Shown piece by piece: positions 48,222 to 56,971 of a stretch of DNA of 64,000 nucleotides. This DNA comes from Myxococcaceae bacterium (GTDB lineage: Bacteria; Myxococcota; Myxococcia; Myxococcales; Myxococcaceae), in the NCBI GenBank assembly GCA_016793095.1, contig JAEUJQ010000071.1:1-64000 (forward strand), written 5' to 3'. Each line of letters begins with the position of its first letter. Positions within the stretch are counted from its first letter, which is position 1. The notes under the pieces are model-generated. The model did no database searches. It was not told the DNA's origin and saw only the letters and a program-made list of their open reading frames with translations. Both the position numbers and the translations under genes were made by a program.

Positions 48222-48728
48222 GTGGCGAGCGTGAGTCAACGACTGAAGGCGCTGGGCGTGCTGCAGGGCTGCGGACGGCAGCGCACGCTCGTGCAGTTGT
48301 GCCACGCGGGGCGCCTCGTGGGCGGGCTCTCGGTCTCCCTGCGCGTGACGCCTGACGAGGCCATCGGTCCGCTGACGCACGCGATGGGCGGACTCGCGAC
48401 GAAGCTCCGCGTCGTCGACGTACGGGGCGCGCGACCGACCCAGCTCGAGGTGCGCTTCGAGCTGCCGCCCGACGTGCTGCGCGAGGAAGACGGCCCGCGC
48501 GTGGTGACGGAGAAGTGGGACGTCGAAGACGTGCCCGGCCTCGTGCACAACCTGAACGACCTCTACCGCGACGTGCGCGAGGTGAGGCCCGTGGTGGTGC
48601 TGGGCGAGTGGGAAGACATGGTGCAGGTCTGGGCGCTCCCGAGGCTGGTGCTGCGCGAGCTGCTCGCCGATGGCCTGCTCGACGGCGCCGCGAACCTGCG
48701 GACGGTGCGGGCGCTGCTCGAGAGCTGA
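48222..48728 (+). CDS. Hypothetical protein
   Basis: Protein of 168 aa from GTG 48222 (GTG 48231 also possible). Starts SQRLKALGVLQGCGRQRTLVQLC; mixed alpha/beta pattern with strands LVGGLSVSLRVTP, TKLRVVDVRG, LEVRFELPPDVL and helices LVHNLNDLYRDVREV, LPRLVLRELLADGLL. No signal peptide or known motif. It converges on the 66-aa acidic gene with 92 bases between. GC3 supports coding. Confidence 0.6.
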   Translation: MASVSQRLKALGVLQGCGRQRTLVQLCHAGRLVGGLSVSLRVTPDEAIGPLTHAMGGLATKLRVVDVRGARPTQLEVRFELPPDVLREEDGPRVVTEKWDVEDVPGLVHNLNDLYRDVREVRPVVVLGEWEDMVQVWALPRLVLRELLADGLLDGAANLRTVRALLES

Positions 48729-48820
48729 GCGTCGCATCCACGTGCTGTCCACCAGCAGGTGCCCGTCGGCGAGGACGTCGCAGCAGCCCCCGGAGCGGCG
48801 CGGTTCGCCTGGGAATGCGC

Positions 48821-49021
48821 CTACTTCGTCGGAGCCGCGGCCTCGTCCTCGTCGTCGTCCTTCGCAGGCTCGAGGGGAAACAGCGTGCCGTCGTCGGCCA
48901 TGCCCACGGGGAAGCCGCTGAAGCGGTCGGGCCGCACGTTCTTCGGCAGGGGCGGCGCTTCGGCAGCGACCTCGGCCTCGAGCTCGGCGAGCGTGGCTTC
49001 CTCTTCCTTCGTCAGCGGCAT
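48821..49021 (-). CDS. Small acidic protein coupled to the ART-toxin-like gene; candidate immunity protein
   Basis: Protein of 66 aa: MPLTKEEEATLAELEAEV helix, then a Pro-rich stretch (PPLPKNVRPDRFSGFPVGM), and a very acidic tail (DDGTLFPLEPAKDDDEDEA). Its ATG shares one base with the stop codon of the upstream 884-aa gene (TGATG), so translation is tightly coupled. Small acidic proteins made in this way downstream of toxins are often immunity proteins or antitoxins; here this is inference. Confidence 0.65.
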   Translation of the reverse strand: MPLTKEEEATLAELEAEVAAEAPPLPKNVRPDRFSGFPVGMADDGTLFPLEPAKDDDEDEAAAPTK

Positions 49022-51675
49022 CACGGCACCTCCTCGAGGTAGATGACGTTCTTCTGCAGCTTCTTGTCGAAGGCGTTCTTGAGCACCTTGAACTCGGTGC
49101 CGGGCGCGAAGAGCACCTCCTTCTCCTCGGGGAACTGCGACAGCATGCTGACGTCGCGCCCGCCGCCCTTCGACTTGATGACGAACATCGAGTTCTTGTT
49201 GAACGACTGCTCCACCGTCTGGCCGAGCACCATCGCCTTGTTGACGGTGGTGCTGGTGAAGCCGCGCTCGGCGATGGTCTCGCCGACCTTGTAGGTGGCG
49301 AGGCGCTCGGCGTCGAGGTTGGCGCCGCGGTACACGGTGCCCTTCACCTGCGGCATGTCCTTCAGGCCCGACGCCGCCGTCTTCACCACCGGCGCCATCT
49401 CCTTGAGCGCGGTGCGAGAGCCGCGCAGCCCCTCGTTCATCGCCTTGTACCCGTTGGCCGTGTACTCGCGCAGCCCGATGAGGTCGTCGGTCTGCACCTT
49501 CTTCAGCTCGGGGATGTTCTGTTTGGCCCACTTCGCCATGGACTCGTGCTGCGCATAGGTGCCCTGCTTCTCGAGCAGCGCCTTCGCCGACTTCTTCGTC
49601 GCGGCGTCGGACTTCACCTTCGAGAGATCGACAGCCTCTTTCTCGCCGGGGAACTTCGTGGCGACGACGTTCTGCTTCCAGGGGTTGGCCTGCTCGGACA
49701 GCACCTTCGCGCCCGACATCGCCGCCGACTGGAGCGCCGACTTGCCGCCAGCGAGGCCCGATGACGCGAGCCCTTCCGCCAGGCCCGCGTTCCACGTCTC
49801 GTCGCGCAGCGCGGTGTCCGTGGAGCCCTGGATGAAGCCGGTGACGGCGCCCTTCACGCTCTCCTGGGCGACGCGGCCCGCGACGGTGGACGCGGCCTTG
49901 CCCACGACGGCGCCGCCGGCCGCGCCCGCGAGCCCCGAGATGACGCCCGACGCAGCGTCGCGCACGGCCTCGTCCTTCGCGTAGGCCCGGCCTTCCATGG
50001 CGCCGCGCGCAGCGACGGACGCGCCAGCCCCCGCGGCGGCGGTGACGAGCAGGGGCGCGCCGGCCCCGGCGGTGGCGACGGTGGCGGCGACGGCAGCGAC
50101 GGTGCCCGCGGCCTGCGCGGCGGTCGCCTTCTGCGCGACGTACGTCTTCGCTTCGCCGGTGGAGCGCGCGACCAGCTCGGCCACGCGCGCCTGCTCCTTC
50201 GCGTCCACGTGCCCGTCCTTCTTCGCGGCGGCCAGCGCCTCCTGCGCGGCCTTCGTCGAGGCGTCGAGTCGGCCGCCGGAGTCGCTCACCCGGTCCATCA
50301 CGAAGCGGCTGACGGCGTTGAAGCCGCCGGAGCGCTCGAAGTCGCGGCGCTGCTGGGCCTGCGAGAGCTGCTCCTCGGGCGTGGTGGGCCTGCCCTGGAG
50401 CGCGAGCTGCGCCTCGAAGCGTGGGCGCCCCGACAGCTCCTTCTCGATGGTGGCGTCGAGCGAGGTGCCGGTGCGCTGCTGGAAGTCGGCCTTCAGCTTC
50501 GCGACCTCCTCCTTCGAGCGCCCGCCCAGCACGCGGTCGAGGGCCTTCTCGTCGGCGCCCCAGCCCTTCAACGCAATCTGCACGCGCTCGACGTCGTCCA
50601 GCTTTCCGGCGAGCGCCTTCGACAGCCGCTCGCCTTCGCGGCCGCCGAAGCGCTGCACCACGTCGGCCTCGAGCGTCGCGCCGTACTTCTTCTGGTACTG
50701 CTGCTGCAGGGCGGCGCGCTCCTTCGGCTCGAGGCCCTCGAGCACGGCGAGCGCGGCGGTGGCGTCCTTCCCGAGGCCGAAGAACTTCCCTTCGACGGCG
50801 TGCTTCAGCTTCGCGGCCTGGTGGCCCACGGCGTCGCCGGTCGCCATCGCCACCGCCAGGTCCTTCTCGGTGCCCTTCAGCTTCGCGGCGAGGTCCTGCG
50901 CGAGCGGCTTGCCGGTGCGCGCCTGGTAGGCCTGGGCCACGTTCGCCATCGCGTCCGGCGGCAGCTGCGACAGCCGGGCGAGCACCTCGGACGACTTCTG
51001 GTTCAGGTTGAGGGCGCCGTCGAGGTGGGCCGCGTTGGCGGCGGCGGGGTTGCCCTTGAGGAGCGCGAGCGCTGCGTCACGCGAGGGACCGGACAGCGAG
51101 CGGCTGAGCGCCTGGTCGAGGGGGCCGAACTGGGCGCCGAAGCGGTCGGCCACCGTCTTCATCGCGTGTGGCGGGGTGGCCTCGAGCAGTGAGAGCAGCT
51201 CCTTCGTATTGGTGCCGAAGAAGCCGCTGGTGGCGTTCTTCAAGGCCTCGACCTGCGCCTGCACGCCGTCGCCGGCGAGGAGCGCGGTGGCGCGGGACAG
51301 CTCGCGTCCGCTCAGCTCCTTCGAGACGTCGGCGTCGAGGCTCTTGCCGAAGTGCTCCTGGTAGACGCGCTTCACCTCGCCGAGGTGCTGCGGCGAGCGC
51401 GCGCTGAGCACCTGGAACAGCTTGTCCTCGTTGGTGCCGAGGCCGGCCGCCATGCCGCCGTGGAAGGCGTCATGAATGGCCTGCGCGTCGGCGACGACCT
51501 GCGAGCTCTCGATGGGCGCGCGCTCCTGCACCGCGGGCCGGTTGACGGGGCCGGCGCTGCTCCACCCGGCCTTCGGCGCTTCCACCGGCGTCGTCGTGTC
51601 GGCCTTCTTGACCGGCGCGGAGGTGGCCGTGGGCGTGGAGGCGGCGACGGGTCGGTTGTTGCGGACGGTGGTCAT
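49021..51675 (-). CDS. Annexin-like repeat protein with a C-terminal ADP-ribosyltransferase domain
   Basis: Protein of 884 aa from ATG 51675 behind GGAG. After a Thr/Pro/Ala-rich N-terminus come about five annexin-like repeats (residues ~50-360): G-x-G-T-N-E-D-K-L-F-x-V-L-S-x-R-S...Y-x-E-H-F-G-K-S-L-x-x-D...E-L-S-G, then looser copies; the fifth reads KGWGADEKALDRVLGGRS. A helical segment with DGHVDAKE follows, then a Gly/Ala-rich hydrophobic stretch (~residues 480-620) that could insert in or cross a membrane. The last ~130 residues are an R-S-E ADP-ribosyltransferase: Arg783 (VYRGA), Ser808-Thr-Thr (FTSTT) and E851-x-E853 (PEEKEVLF). No signal peptide. Likely a polymorphic-type toxin or effector. 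Confidence 0.8.
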   Translation of the reverse strand: MTTVRNNRPVAASTPTATSAPVKKADTTTPVEAPKAGWSSAGPVNRPAVQERAPIESSQVVADAQAIHDAFHGGMAAGLGTNEDKLFQVLSARSPQHLGEVKRVYQEHFGKSLDADVSKELSGRELSRATALLAGDGVQAQVEALKNATSGFFGTNTKELLSLLEATPPHAMKTVADRFGAQFGPLDQALSRSLSGPSRDAALALLKGNPAAANAAHLDGALNLNQKSSEVLARLSQLPPDAMANVAQAYQARTGKPLAQDLAAKLKGTEKDLAVAMATGDAVGHQAAKLKHAVEGKFFGLGKDATAALAVLEGLEPKERAALQQQYQKKYGATLEADVVQRFGGREGERLSKALAGKLDDVERVQIALKGWGADEKALDRVLGGRSKEEVAKLKADFQQRTGTSLDATIEKELSGRPRFEAQLALQGRPTTPEEQLSQAQQRRDFERSGGFNAVSRFVMDRVSDSGGRLDASTKAAQEALAAAKKDGHVDAKEQARVAELVARSTGEAKTYVAQKATAAQAAGTVAAVAATVATAGAGAPLLVTAAAGAGASVAARGAMEGRAYAKDEAVRDAASGVISGLAGAAGGAVVGKAASTVAGRVAQESVKGAVTGFIQGSTDTALRDETWNAGLAEGLASSGLAGGKSALQSAAMSGAKVLSEQANPWKQNVVATKFPGEKEAVDLSKVKSDAATKKSAKALLEKQGTYAQHESMAKWAKQNIPELKKVQTDDLIGLREYTANGYKAMNEGLRGSRTALKEMAPVVKTAASGLKDMPQVKGTVYRGANLDAERLATYKVGETIAERGFTSTTVNKAMVLGQTVEQSFNKNSMFVIKSKGGGRDVSMLSQFPEEKEVLFAPGTEFKVLKNAFDKKLQKNVIYLEEVP

Positions 51676-51756
51676 GAGGGCTCCGTCCGGCAAGACACCC
51701 CAGCTCTCGCCTGAGCGCAACTGTGGGGCCGGGAATCGACCCTGGAGCCGTGAGCC

Positions 51757-52563
51757 TCAGCGGGCCTTCGGCGTGCAGTGCCCTTCGCCTTCGTAGTGGC
51801 CGATGGAGCGCGTGGCCTGCGTGACGAAGTCCTTCAGGTTGCGAACGTTCGCCGCGCCGGCCGTGCCGTACTGTCCCTGCGGCAGCGAGGTGAGCTGCAC
51901 CACCGCGAGCTCGTCGAGCGTCACCTTGTTGTCGCCGTTGCCGTCGGCGTTGGCGATGGCCTCGAAGCGCAGCTTCGCCCCCTCGCCGAGCTGGTCGTAG
52001 AAGAAGTGGTCGCCGTGCAGGGTGAGCTGCACCGTCACCTCCTTGCCGGGCACCAGCGTCACGCCCTTGCCCATGTTCTCGGCGCGCTCGCAGGCGTCGT
52101 AGAGCGTGTTGTTGGTGAACGACCACTCGAAGCTGCGGGTGACGCCGGCCTTCGTGCCGCTGCCGATGACGATGAGGCTCGCGGTGCGCGACTTCAGCAG
52201 CGCCAGGTCCGCGTCGTCGATGTTGCCCGCCGCGGCGTTCGAGTCCGGGCCGACGGCGTAGCGCACCACCTCCCAGGCCTTCGCCGCGGCGGTGGCCGAG
52301 AAGACCTCGACGGGGCCCTTCTTCACCAGGTCGAAGGCCTTCGCGCCCGGCTGCTCGGCGCCCACCACCCCCTGGCCATCCGCGAGCGCCGCGCCCTGCA
52401 GCACGACGAGGAACTTCGTGAACTTCACGCTCCAGCCGTCCTCGAAGGCGGACGCCGGAATGCCGTCTTCGATGAAGGCCTCGCCCCAGGTCGTCACCTT
52501 CACGACCGAGATGGGGTTGCAGGCGGTGAGGCTCAGCACGAGGGGAATGAGGACGTTTCGCAT
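51757..52563 (-). CDS. TonB locus B lipoprotein with conserved H-x-D-H and G-E-G-x-C motifs
   Basis: Protein of 268 aa from ATG 52563 behind AGGAG. Lipobox LTAC (Cys ~15). Homologous to the locus-A protein 26472-27749: VQLTLHGDHFFYDQL, LRFEAIAN, WSVKFTKFLVVLQ and C-terminal GHYEGEGHC. An additional acidic insertion DGNGDNKVTLDE looks like a calcium-binding loop. Shorter than the locus-A protein, which has a long Gly-rich linker. Last gene of the locus-B operon, with 29 bases after the previous stop. Confidence 0.8.
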   Translation of the reverse strand: MRNVLIPLVLSLTACNPISVVKVTTWGEAFIEDGIPASAFEDGWSVKFTKFLVVLQGAALADGQGVVGAEQPGAKAFDLVKKGPVEVFSATAAAKAWEVVRYAVGPDSNAAAGNIDDADLALLKSRTASLIVIGSGTKAGVTRSFEWSFTNNTLYDACERAENMGKGVTLVPGKEVTVQLTLHGDHFFYDQLGEGAKLRFEAIANADGNGDNKVTLDELAVVQLTSLPQGQYGTAGAANVRNLKDFVTQATRSIGHYEGEGHCTPKAR

Positions 52564-52592
52564 GGTGACTCCTGTGGGGTGGTGATGGTGCT

Positions 52593-53291
52593 TCAGATGG
52601 CCTGCCAGGTGAATCGGTAGCTGCTGGTGTCGGTGACGCCGCGGTCGAAGCCGTTGAGCGCCGCGCTGCCGGCGGCGAACGTGATGACGCCGTCGGGGCC
52701 CGCGGGCGCGCCGGCCTTGTCGAACTCGACGCGGGACAGCAGCACGCCCAGGTCCACCTCGAGCCGCACCCGGCCGGGGCCGGTGTCCATGTCGTGCTCG
52801 AAGCGCAACCCCTCGAGGGCGGCCGCGCGCGTGAAGGCGCCGGTGTCGAAGCGCACCGTCTGCCCGGCCTTCGTCGCGACGCCCTTCACCCGGACACCGC
52901 CGGCGCCGAAGCCGAGCTTCGCCGAGCCGTAAGGGCCGGTGACGGCGTTGGCTTCGCCCCACGCGATGGAGTCTCTGCGGGACAGGTCGAGGTCGAGCGG
53001 CATCAGCACCTCTCCCATCGACGCCCCGGGGGCGTAGTGCCCGGGGTGCGCGTGCGCCGTCGCGAGGAGCAGGTCCGCCAGGAAGGAGCGCTTCGCCACC
53101 AGCACCCTGCCTTCGAAGAACCGCAGCTCGGTGAGCGCCATCGAGCCCGTCAGCTCGCTGAGCGTCCAGCCGGACTCGAGCGTCGTCGTGGGAGCCGTCA
53201 CCACGACCTCGACAGGGAAGGTGCGGCGGGTCTGGGTCGTCGAGGCGCCGCAGGCCGTCAGGCACACCAGCATCAGCAGGGTCGTTCTCAC
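52593..53291 (-). CDS. TonB locus B beta-rich lipoprotein
   Basis: Protein of 232 aa; GTG start 53291 overlaps the TonB-receptor stop (GTGA), as in locus A. Lipobox LTAC. Contains an exposed His motif ATAHAHPGHYAPGASMGEVL and the strand GSMALTELRFFEGRVLVAK. The C-terminal half (GVRVKGVATKAGQTVRFDTGAF...VRLEVDLGVLLSRVEF) has the layout of the locus-A protein 27776-28567. Putative ligand- or metal-handling partner of the receptor. Confidence 0.75.
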   Translation of the reverse strand: MRTTLLMLVCLTACGASTTQTRRTFPVEVVVTAPTTTLESGWTLSELTGSMALTELRFFEGRVLVAKRSFLADLLLATAHAHPGHYAPGASMGEVLMPLDLDLSRRDSIAWGEANAVTGPYGSAKLGFGAGGVRVKGVATKAGQTVRFDTGAFTRAAALEGLRFEHDMDTGPGRVRLEVDLGVLLSRVEFDKAGAPAGPDGVITFAAGSAALNGFDRGVTDTSSYRFTWQAI

Positions 53292-55351
53292 AGGTGCAGC
53301 TCCAGGGTGAGGGTGAAGGTGCGGGGAGCGCCCGCGGTGAAGTGCCGCGCCGGCAGCTGGCTCGAGCGGTCCGGCTCCCAGCGTGAGGCATAGGTGAACT
53401 CGCCATCGCGCCAGCGAGCGTCGAAGACGTTCTGCACGTCGAAGACGAGCTCGATGGCCTGCCACCGCACCGAGGCGCGGGCGTCGGCGAGGAAGACGGC
53501 ACGGGAGAAGTCGCCGAAGGGCAGTGGCCGCGCGCCGATGAGGGTGAGGCCCGTCCCGACCCTGCCGGTGAAGCGGTGTGCGCCGAGGGTGACGTCACGC
53601 GAGTAGCCGGTGTCGAGCCTCCCGACGAGGGGCGCGAAGTACGGCAGCAGGGCGCCGGAGGTCGCGACGCGGGCGTGCGCTCCCGTGAAGCTGCCGGTGA
53701 GGACCCACCCGTCGAGGGGCCGGGCGGTGACGACGAGCGACGCGCCGCCGCGCAGGGACGGGCCCAGGCTGACGGTGGTGCCGACGGTGTGGTCGAAGAA
53801 GACGTCGTTCGCGACGTGCGAGCCGAACAGCACGAGCCGGGTGACGACGCGGGGGAGCTCCAGTGAGGCGCCCAGCTCGGCGCTGCGCACGCTGACGAAG
53901 GGCGCCACCTCTCCATCGGCCAGCGAGCGCGCCTGTGGGCTGCGGAAGCCGTCGCCGTAGTTCGCGAAGAGCCGGACCCGCTCTCCGAGCCGGCGCTCCA
54001 CGCCCGCCTTGAGCCCCCAGTGCACGCCGAACGCCCCCACGCGTGGACGCCGACCGCGCAGGTCGACGACGTCGAAGCCGAGCGCATCGGCCCGCCCGCC
54101 GAGCAGGAACCGCCAGGGCCCGGGCGCCAGCGAGAGCTCCGTCCACGCGTTGCCGGCCGTCTGGGTCACCTGCGCGTCGATGGTGGGCGCGAGCGCGTCG
54201 CCGTCGGACTCGCGGTAGCTCCGCTGCGACTGGGTGATGCCGTCACGCCGGACGCCCAGGCCGAGGTCGAGAGAGAACGTGTGGCCCCAGAGCGTGAGGT
54301 GACGGTGGTGCTCGACGCGGCCGCCCACGAGGCCGTCGCGCTGCCGCTGCTCGAGCCCGTCGCCCTCGGCGCCCGAGGTGAAGCCGGTGAAGTTGTTGCG
54401 CAGGGAGAGCTCCGAGAGGGCGCCGAAGGCCTCGACGAGGGTGCGCCCGGTGTCGTGACGAAGCTCCACGCCCAGCAGCGCCTGGTGCCGCGACGAGGCG
54501 CCGCCCTGGTGCGCCCCGAAGGCGTCGAAGAAGTCGGCGCGCCCCGCCACGTTCGCGTCGTCGCGCACCACGCCCGGAGACTCGAAGGCGCCGGCCGCGC
54601 TGCCGACGAAGAGCCGCAGCCGCACGCCGTCGAGCGGCACCACCACCTGACCGAGCGCGGACGCCCGACGGAAGGCGCGCCGGGCCCCGAAGCCGTCTCC
54701 GCGCACCAGCTCCGCGGCGGCGAAGGTGTCGGGGGCGTCGAAGGGCCGTACGCCGAGGAAGACGCGCGCCCGGTTGAAGGAGCCGAAGCTGGTCGCGACC
54801 GTGACGCCGCGCTCCTCGAGGCCCAGCTCGTAGCGAACGGTGCCGGCCACCGCGAAGTCGCCCTGCCAGGCGCGCGAGCTGCCCTCGGTGACGCGGACCT
54901 CCCGCACCGCGTCGGGGATGAGCCAGTTGAGGTCGGCGTAGCCCAGCGCGTGGAGATGCGAGACCTCGTTCACCGGCACGCCAGCGACGTTGAGCTCGAC
55001 GTCCTGGCCGTGGACCGCGTCGAAGCCGCGCAGGAAGAGCTGGTGCGCCTTGCCCTCGCCCGAGTGCTGCGAGGCGACGAGGCCCGGCACCAGGCGCAGG
55101 AGGTCCGTCGCGCCCGAGCGCGGCGCCGCCTGCACGACGTCCTGCGTGATGGTGAGCTCCGAGGCGCTGCGCGAGAGCCGCCGCTCGCGGACGGTCGTCT
55201 CGTGCTGCGCCGGCCCGTCGATGACCCCCGCGTCCACGCCCACGCCCTCGGCTCGGGAGACGCCCGCGTCAGCCTCGCCGTCGTCCTCGTGCGCAGCCGC
55301 CGCCGTCGCGCTCAACGCGCACGCGCAGACGATGACGTGATGCCACCGCAC
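53288..55351 (-). CDS. TonB-dependent receptor, locus B
   Basis: Protein of 687 aa. Signal peptide ~1-20, a short acidic/His-containing N-terminus (AHEDDGEADAG), then plug (DLLRLVPGLVASQHSGEGKAHQLFLRGFDAVHGQDVELNVAGVPVNEVSHLHALGYADLNWLIPDAV, residues ~85-150) and beta-barrel to a C-terminal aromatic-free LTLELHL. The plug and barrel resemble the locus-A receptor (RGFDA, NFTGF, C-terminal RHFTAGAPR before the last strand), but the N-terminal TonB-like domain is absent. Operon with two lipoprotein genes downstream. Confidence 0.88.
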   Translation of the reverse strand: MRWHHVIVCACALSATAAAAHEDDGEADAGVSRAEGVGVDAGVIDGPAQHETTVRERRLSRSASELTITQDVVQAAPRSGATDLLRLVPGLVASQHSGEGKAHQLFLRGFDAVHGQDVELNVAGVPVNEVSHLHALGYADLNWLIPDAVREVRVTEGSSRAWQGDFAVAGTVRYELGLEERGVTVATSFGSFNRARVFLGVRPFDAPDTFAAAELVRGDGFGARRAFRRASALGQVVVPLDGVRLRLFVGSAAGAFESPGVVRDDANVAGRADFFDAFGAHQGGASSRHQALLGVELRHDTGRTLVEAFGALSELSLRNNFTGFTSGAEGDGLEQRQRDGLVGGRVEHHRHLTLWGHTFSLDLGLGVRRDGITQSQRSYRESDGDALAPTIDAQVTQTAGNAWTELSLAPGPWRFLLGGRADALGFDVVDLRGRRPRVGAFGVHWGLKAGVERRLGERVRLFANYGDGFRSPQARSLADGEVAPFVSVRSAELGASLELPRVVTRLVLFGSHVANDVFFDHTVGTTVSLGPSLRGGASLVVTARPLDGWVLTGSFTGAHARVATSGALLPYFAPLVGRLDTGYSRDVTLGAHRFTGRVGTGLTLIGARPLPFGDFSRAVFLADARASVRWQAIELVFDVQNVFDARWRDGEFTYASRWEPDRSSQLPARHFTAGAPRTFTLTLELHL

Positions 55352-55497
55352 GAGCAGCCTCGTGGAAGGAATGGGACGAACACCTCACGCGTGGAGACGG
55401 CGAGGCAGGACGAGGTCGAAGACACGCCGTCGAGCGGACCGCGAGCGCGAGCTGGTGGGCCCGGCCGGCGTCAACGTCAACCCGGGCGCGCTGTGGC

Positions 55498-55836
55498 CTA
55501 CGGTCCCTGCGGCTGGGCGACGGAGAACCGTGGCGCCGTTCGCGGCGCGGGACCGGCGAGCTCCACCTGCCGGGGGAGGGCGACGGCGAAGAAGACCGGC
55601 TGCGCTGCCTCGGCCGGCCCCGTGAAGGCGGCCAGCTGATGCTCGAGCGAGCCGGCGCCGTGTGGAGCACCGGGCGCGACCGGACCGTGGTGGTGCTCGT
55701 GGCCGTGGTCCACCTGGTGGAGCAGGGGTGTCACGACGAAGGCCAGCGCGAGGAGCACCAGCCCCAGCACGCCTGCGTCTCGCCGGTCTTCCTGCCTCAC
55801 GCGAACGGCTCTACCACTGCTGGCGCGAGCTGACAC
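55498..55836 (-). CDS. Small His-rich membrane protein, TonB locus B
   Basis: Protein of up to 112 aa; start GTG 55836 is uncertain (GTG 55800 is an alternative, no good ribosome site at either). One membrane segment (GVLGLVLLALAFVVTPLL) is followed by a His cluster (HQVDHGHEHHHG) and further His, then a C-terminus PRTAPRFSVAQPQG like that of the locus-A protein. Precedes the locus-B receptor by 146 bases (nothing visible between). Candidate periplasmic metal sponge or sensor. Confidence 0.6.
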   Translation of the reverse strand: MSARASSGRAVRVRQEDRRDAGVLGLVLLALAFVVTPLLHQVDHGHEHHHGPVAPGAPHGAGSLEHQLAAFTGPAEAAQPVFFAVALPRQVELAGPAPRTAPRFSVAQPQGP

Positions 55837-55892
55837 GCCGAAGCCGCCGCCGACGGTTGAGTTGTCGTGGCTCTCGTGATGGGAGCGCAGAC

Positions 55893-56936
55893 GTGATCGC
55901 GCTCGTGATGCTGGTGCTGAATCAGGCTGGGCCCTGCGTGGCGCCCGCGGTGGACGCGCCCGTCGAGGTCGCGCTCAAGCGGGGAACGTCCGTCACGCAG
56001 GTCGCTGCGTGGTTCTCGAGCGTCACCTGTCGCGAGGTGAACGTGGCTCCCGCGGCGGCGTCGCTCCCCATCAGGGTCTCGACCGAAGGCGCCGTGCCGG
56101 CCGGGGCGCTCGAGGCGCTCGTGGGCGCGGTGCTGGAGAGCGCCGGCGCCCGGCTCGTGCCCGCGTTCCTCAGACAGCCAGCCCGTGTCGAGGTGCGCCT
56201 GGGCCCCTGCGACCCGCGGAAGGCCCGGGCAGCGGTCGAGGCCGCCCGAAGCGCAAGCACGTGCACGCTCGACCTCAGCGCCTTCGGCCGCCCGTCAACC
56301 GTCGGCGGGTGCCTCGACAACACCGTCGTGCTCGAGGCCGGCGCGGTGGATGCGGGCGAGGCGCTGCGGGTGCGCGCAGTCGCCGCCGGGTCGATCCTCG
56401 CGGCGGTCGGCCTCGAGCAGGGCGATGAGCTGATCGGCCCCATCGGTGAGGCCTCGGCCGCGTTTCAGCTCCAGGTGCGTCGCAAGGGGGCCGTGGTCGA
56501 GCTGCGCTGTGCCATCGACGGGCCCCGGGACAGCGCTCCACTCCACCCCGCGACGCTCCTGCGCGGAGCCATCACGCCGTCGGACTCCTGCCTCGTCACT
56601 CCCAACGCCTTCGCGCACCGGGGCGAGGTGACCGAGGTGGACGTCGCGCGGGCACCCGGGTTCGAGCCGCGCTGTCTGCTGCAGGGGGTGCGCGTGGTCC
56701 CCGCCTTCAAGGATGGGGTCGCGACCGGCCTCAAGCTGTTCTCCCTTCGCGCCGAACACCCCCTCGCGCTCGTGGGGCTGCAGAACGGCGACGTCGTCGA
56801 GTCGGTCAACGGCGTCGCGGTCGATCGCCCCGAGGCCCTGCTGGCCCAGCTCCTCCCCCAGTCCCGGTTCGTCGCGCGCGTCAGCCGTCGGGGCCAGCCC
56901 CTCACGCTCACGGTCGTGCTGAAGCGGGCCCGTTGA
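55893..56936 (+). CDS. Exported protein with a C-terminal PDZ domain
   Basis: Protein of 347 aa from GTG 55893 behind GGAGCG. A hydrophobic N-terminus is followed by a domain with the pattern VEVALKRGTSVTQVAAWFSSVTCREVNVAP (like secretin N0/GspD-type domains), a Cys-containing middle domain, and a C-terminal PDZ-like domain (GVATGLKLFSLRAEHPLALVGLQNGDVVESVNGVAVDRPEALLAQL, residues ~270-320) typical of GspC and similar secretion proteins. A second PDZ-like segment (RAVAAGSILAAVGLEQGDELIG) sits in the middle. No secretion genes are nearby. Function unclear. Confidence 0.75.
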   Translation: MIALVMLVLNQAGPCVAPAVDAPVEVALKRGTSVTQVAAWFSSVTCREVNVAPAAASLPIRVSTEGAVPAGALEALVGAVLESAGARLVPAFLRQPARVEVRLGPCDPRKARAAVEAARSASTCTLDLSAFGRPSTVGGCLDNTVVLEAGAVDAGEALRVRAVAAGSILAAVGLEQGDELIGPIGEASAAFQLQVRRKGAVVELRCAIDGPRDSAPLHPATLLRGAITPSDSCLVTPNAFAHRGEVTEVDVARAPGFEPRCLLQGVRVVPAFKDGVATGLKLFSLRAEHPLALVGLQNGDVVESVNGVAVDRPEALLAQLLPQSRFVARVSRRGQPLTLTVVLKRAR

Positions 56937-56971
56937 ACCCTCGGGCCGACGCAGCGCATCCAACGGCTGCC

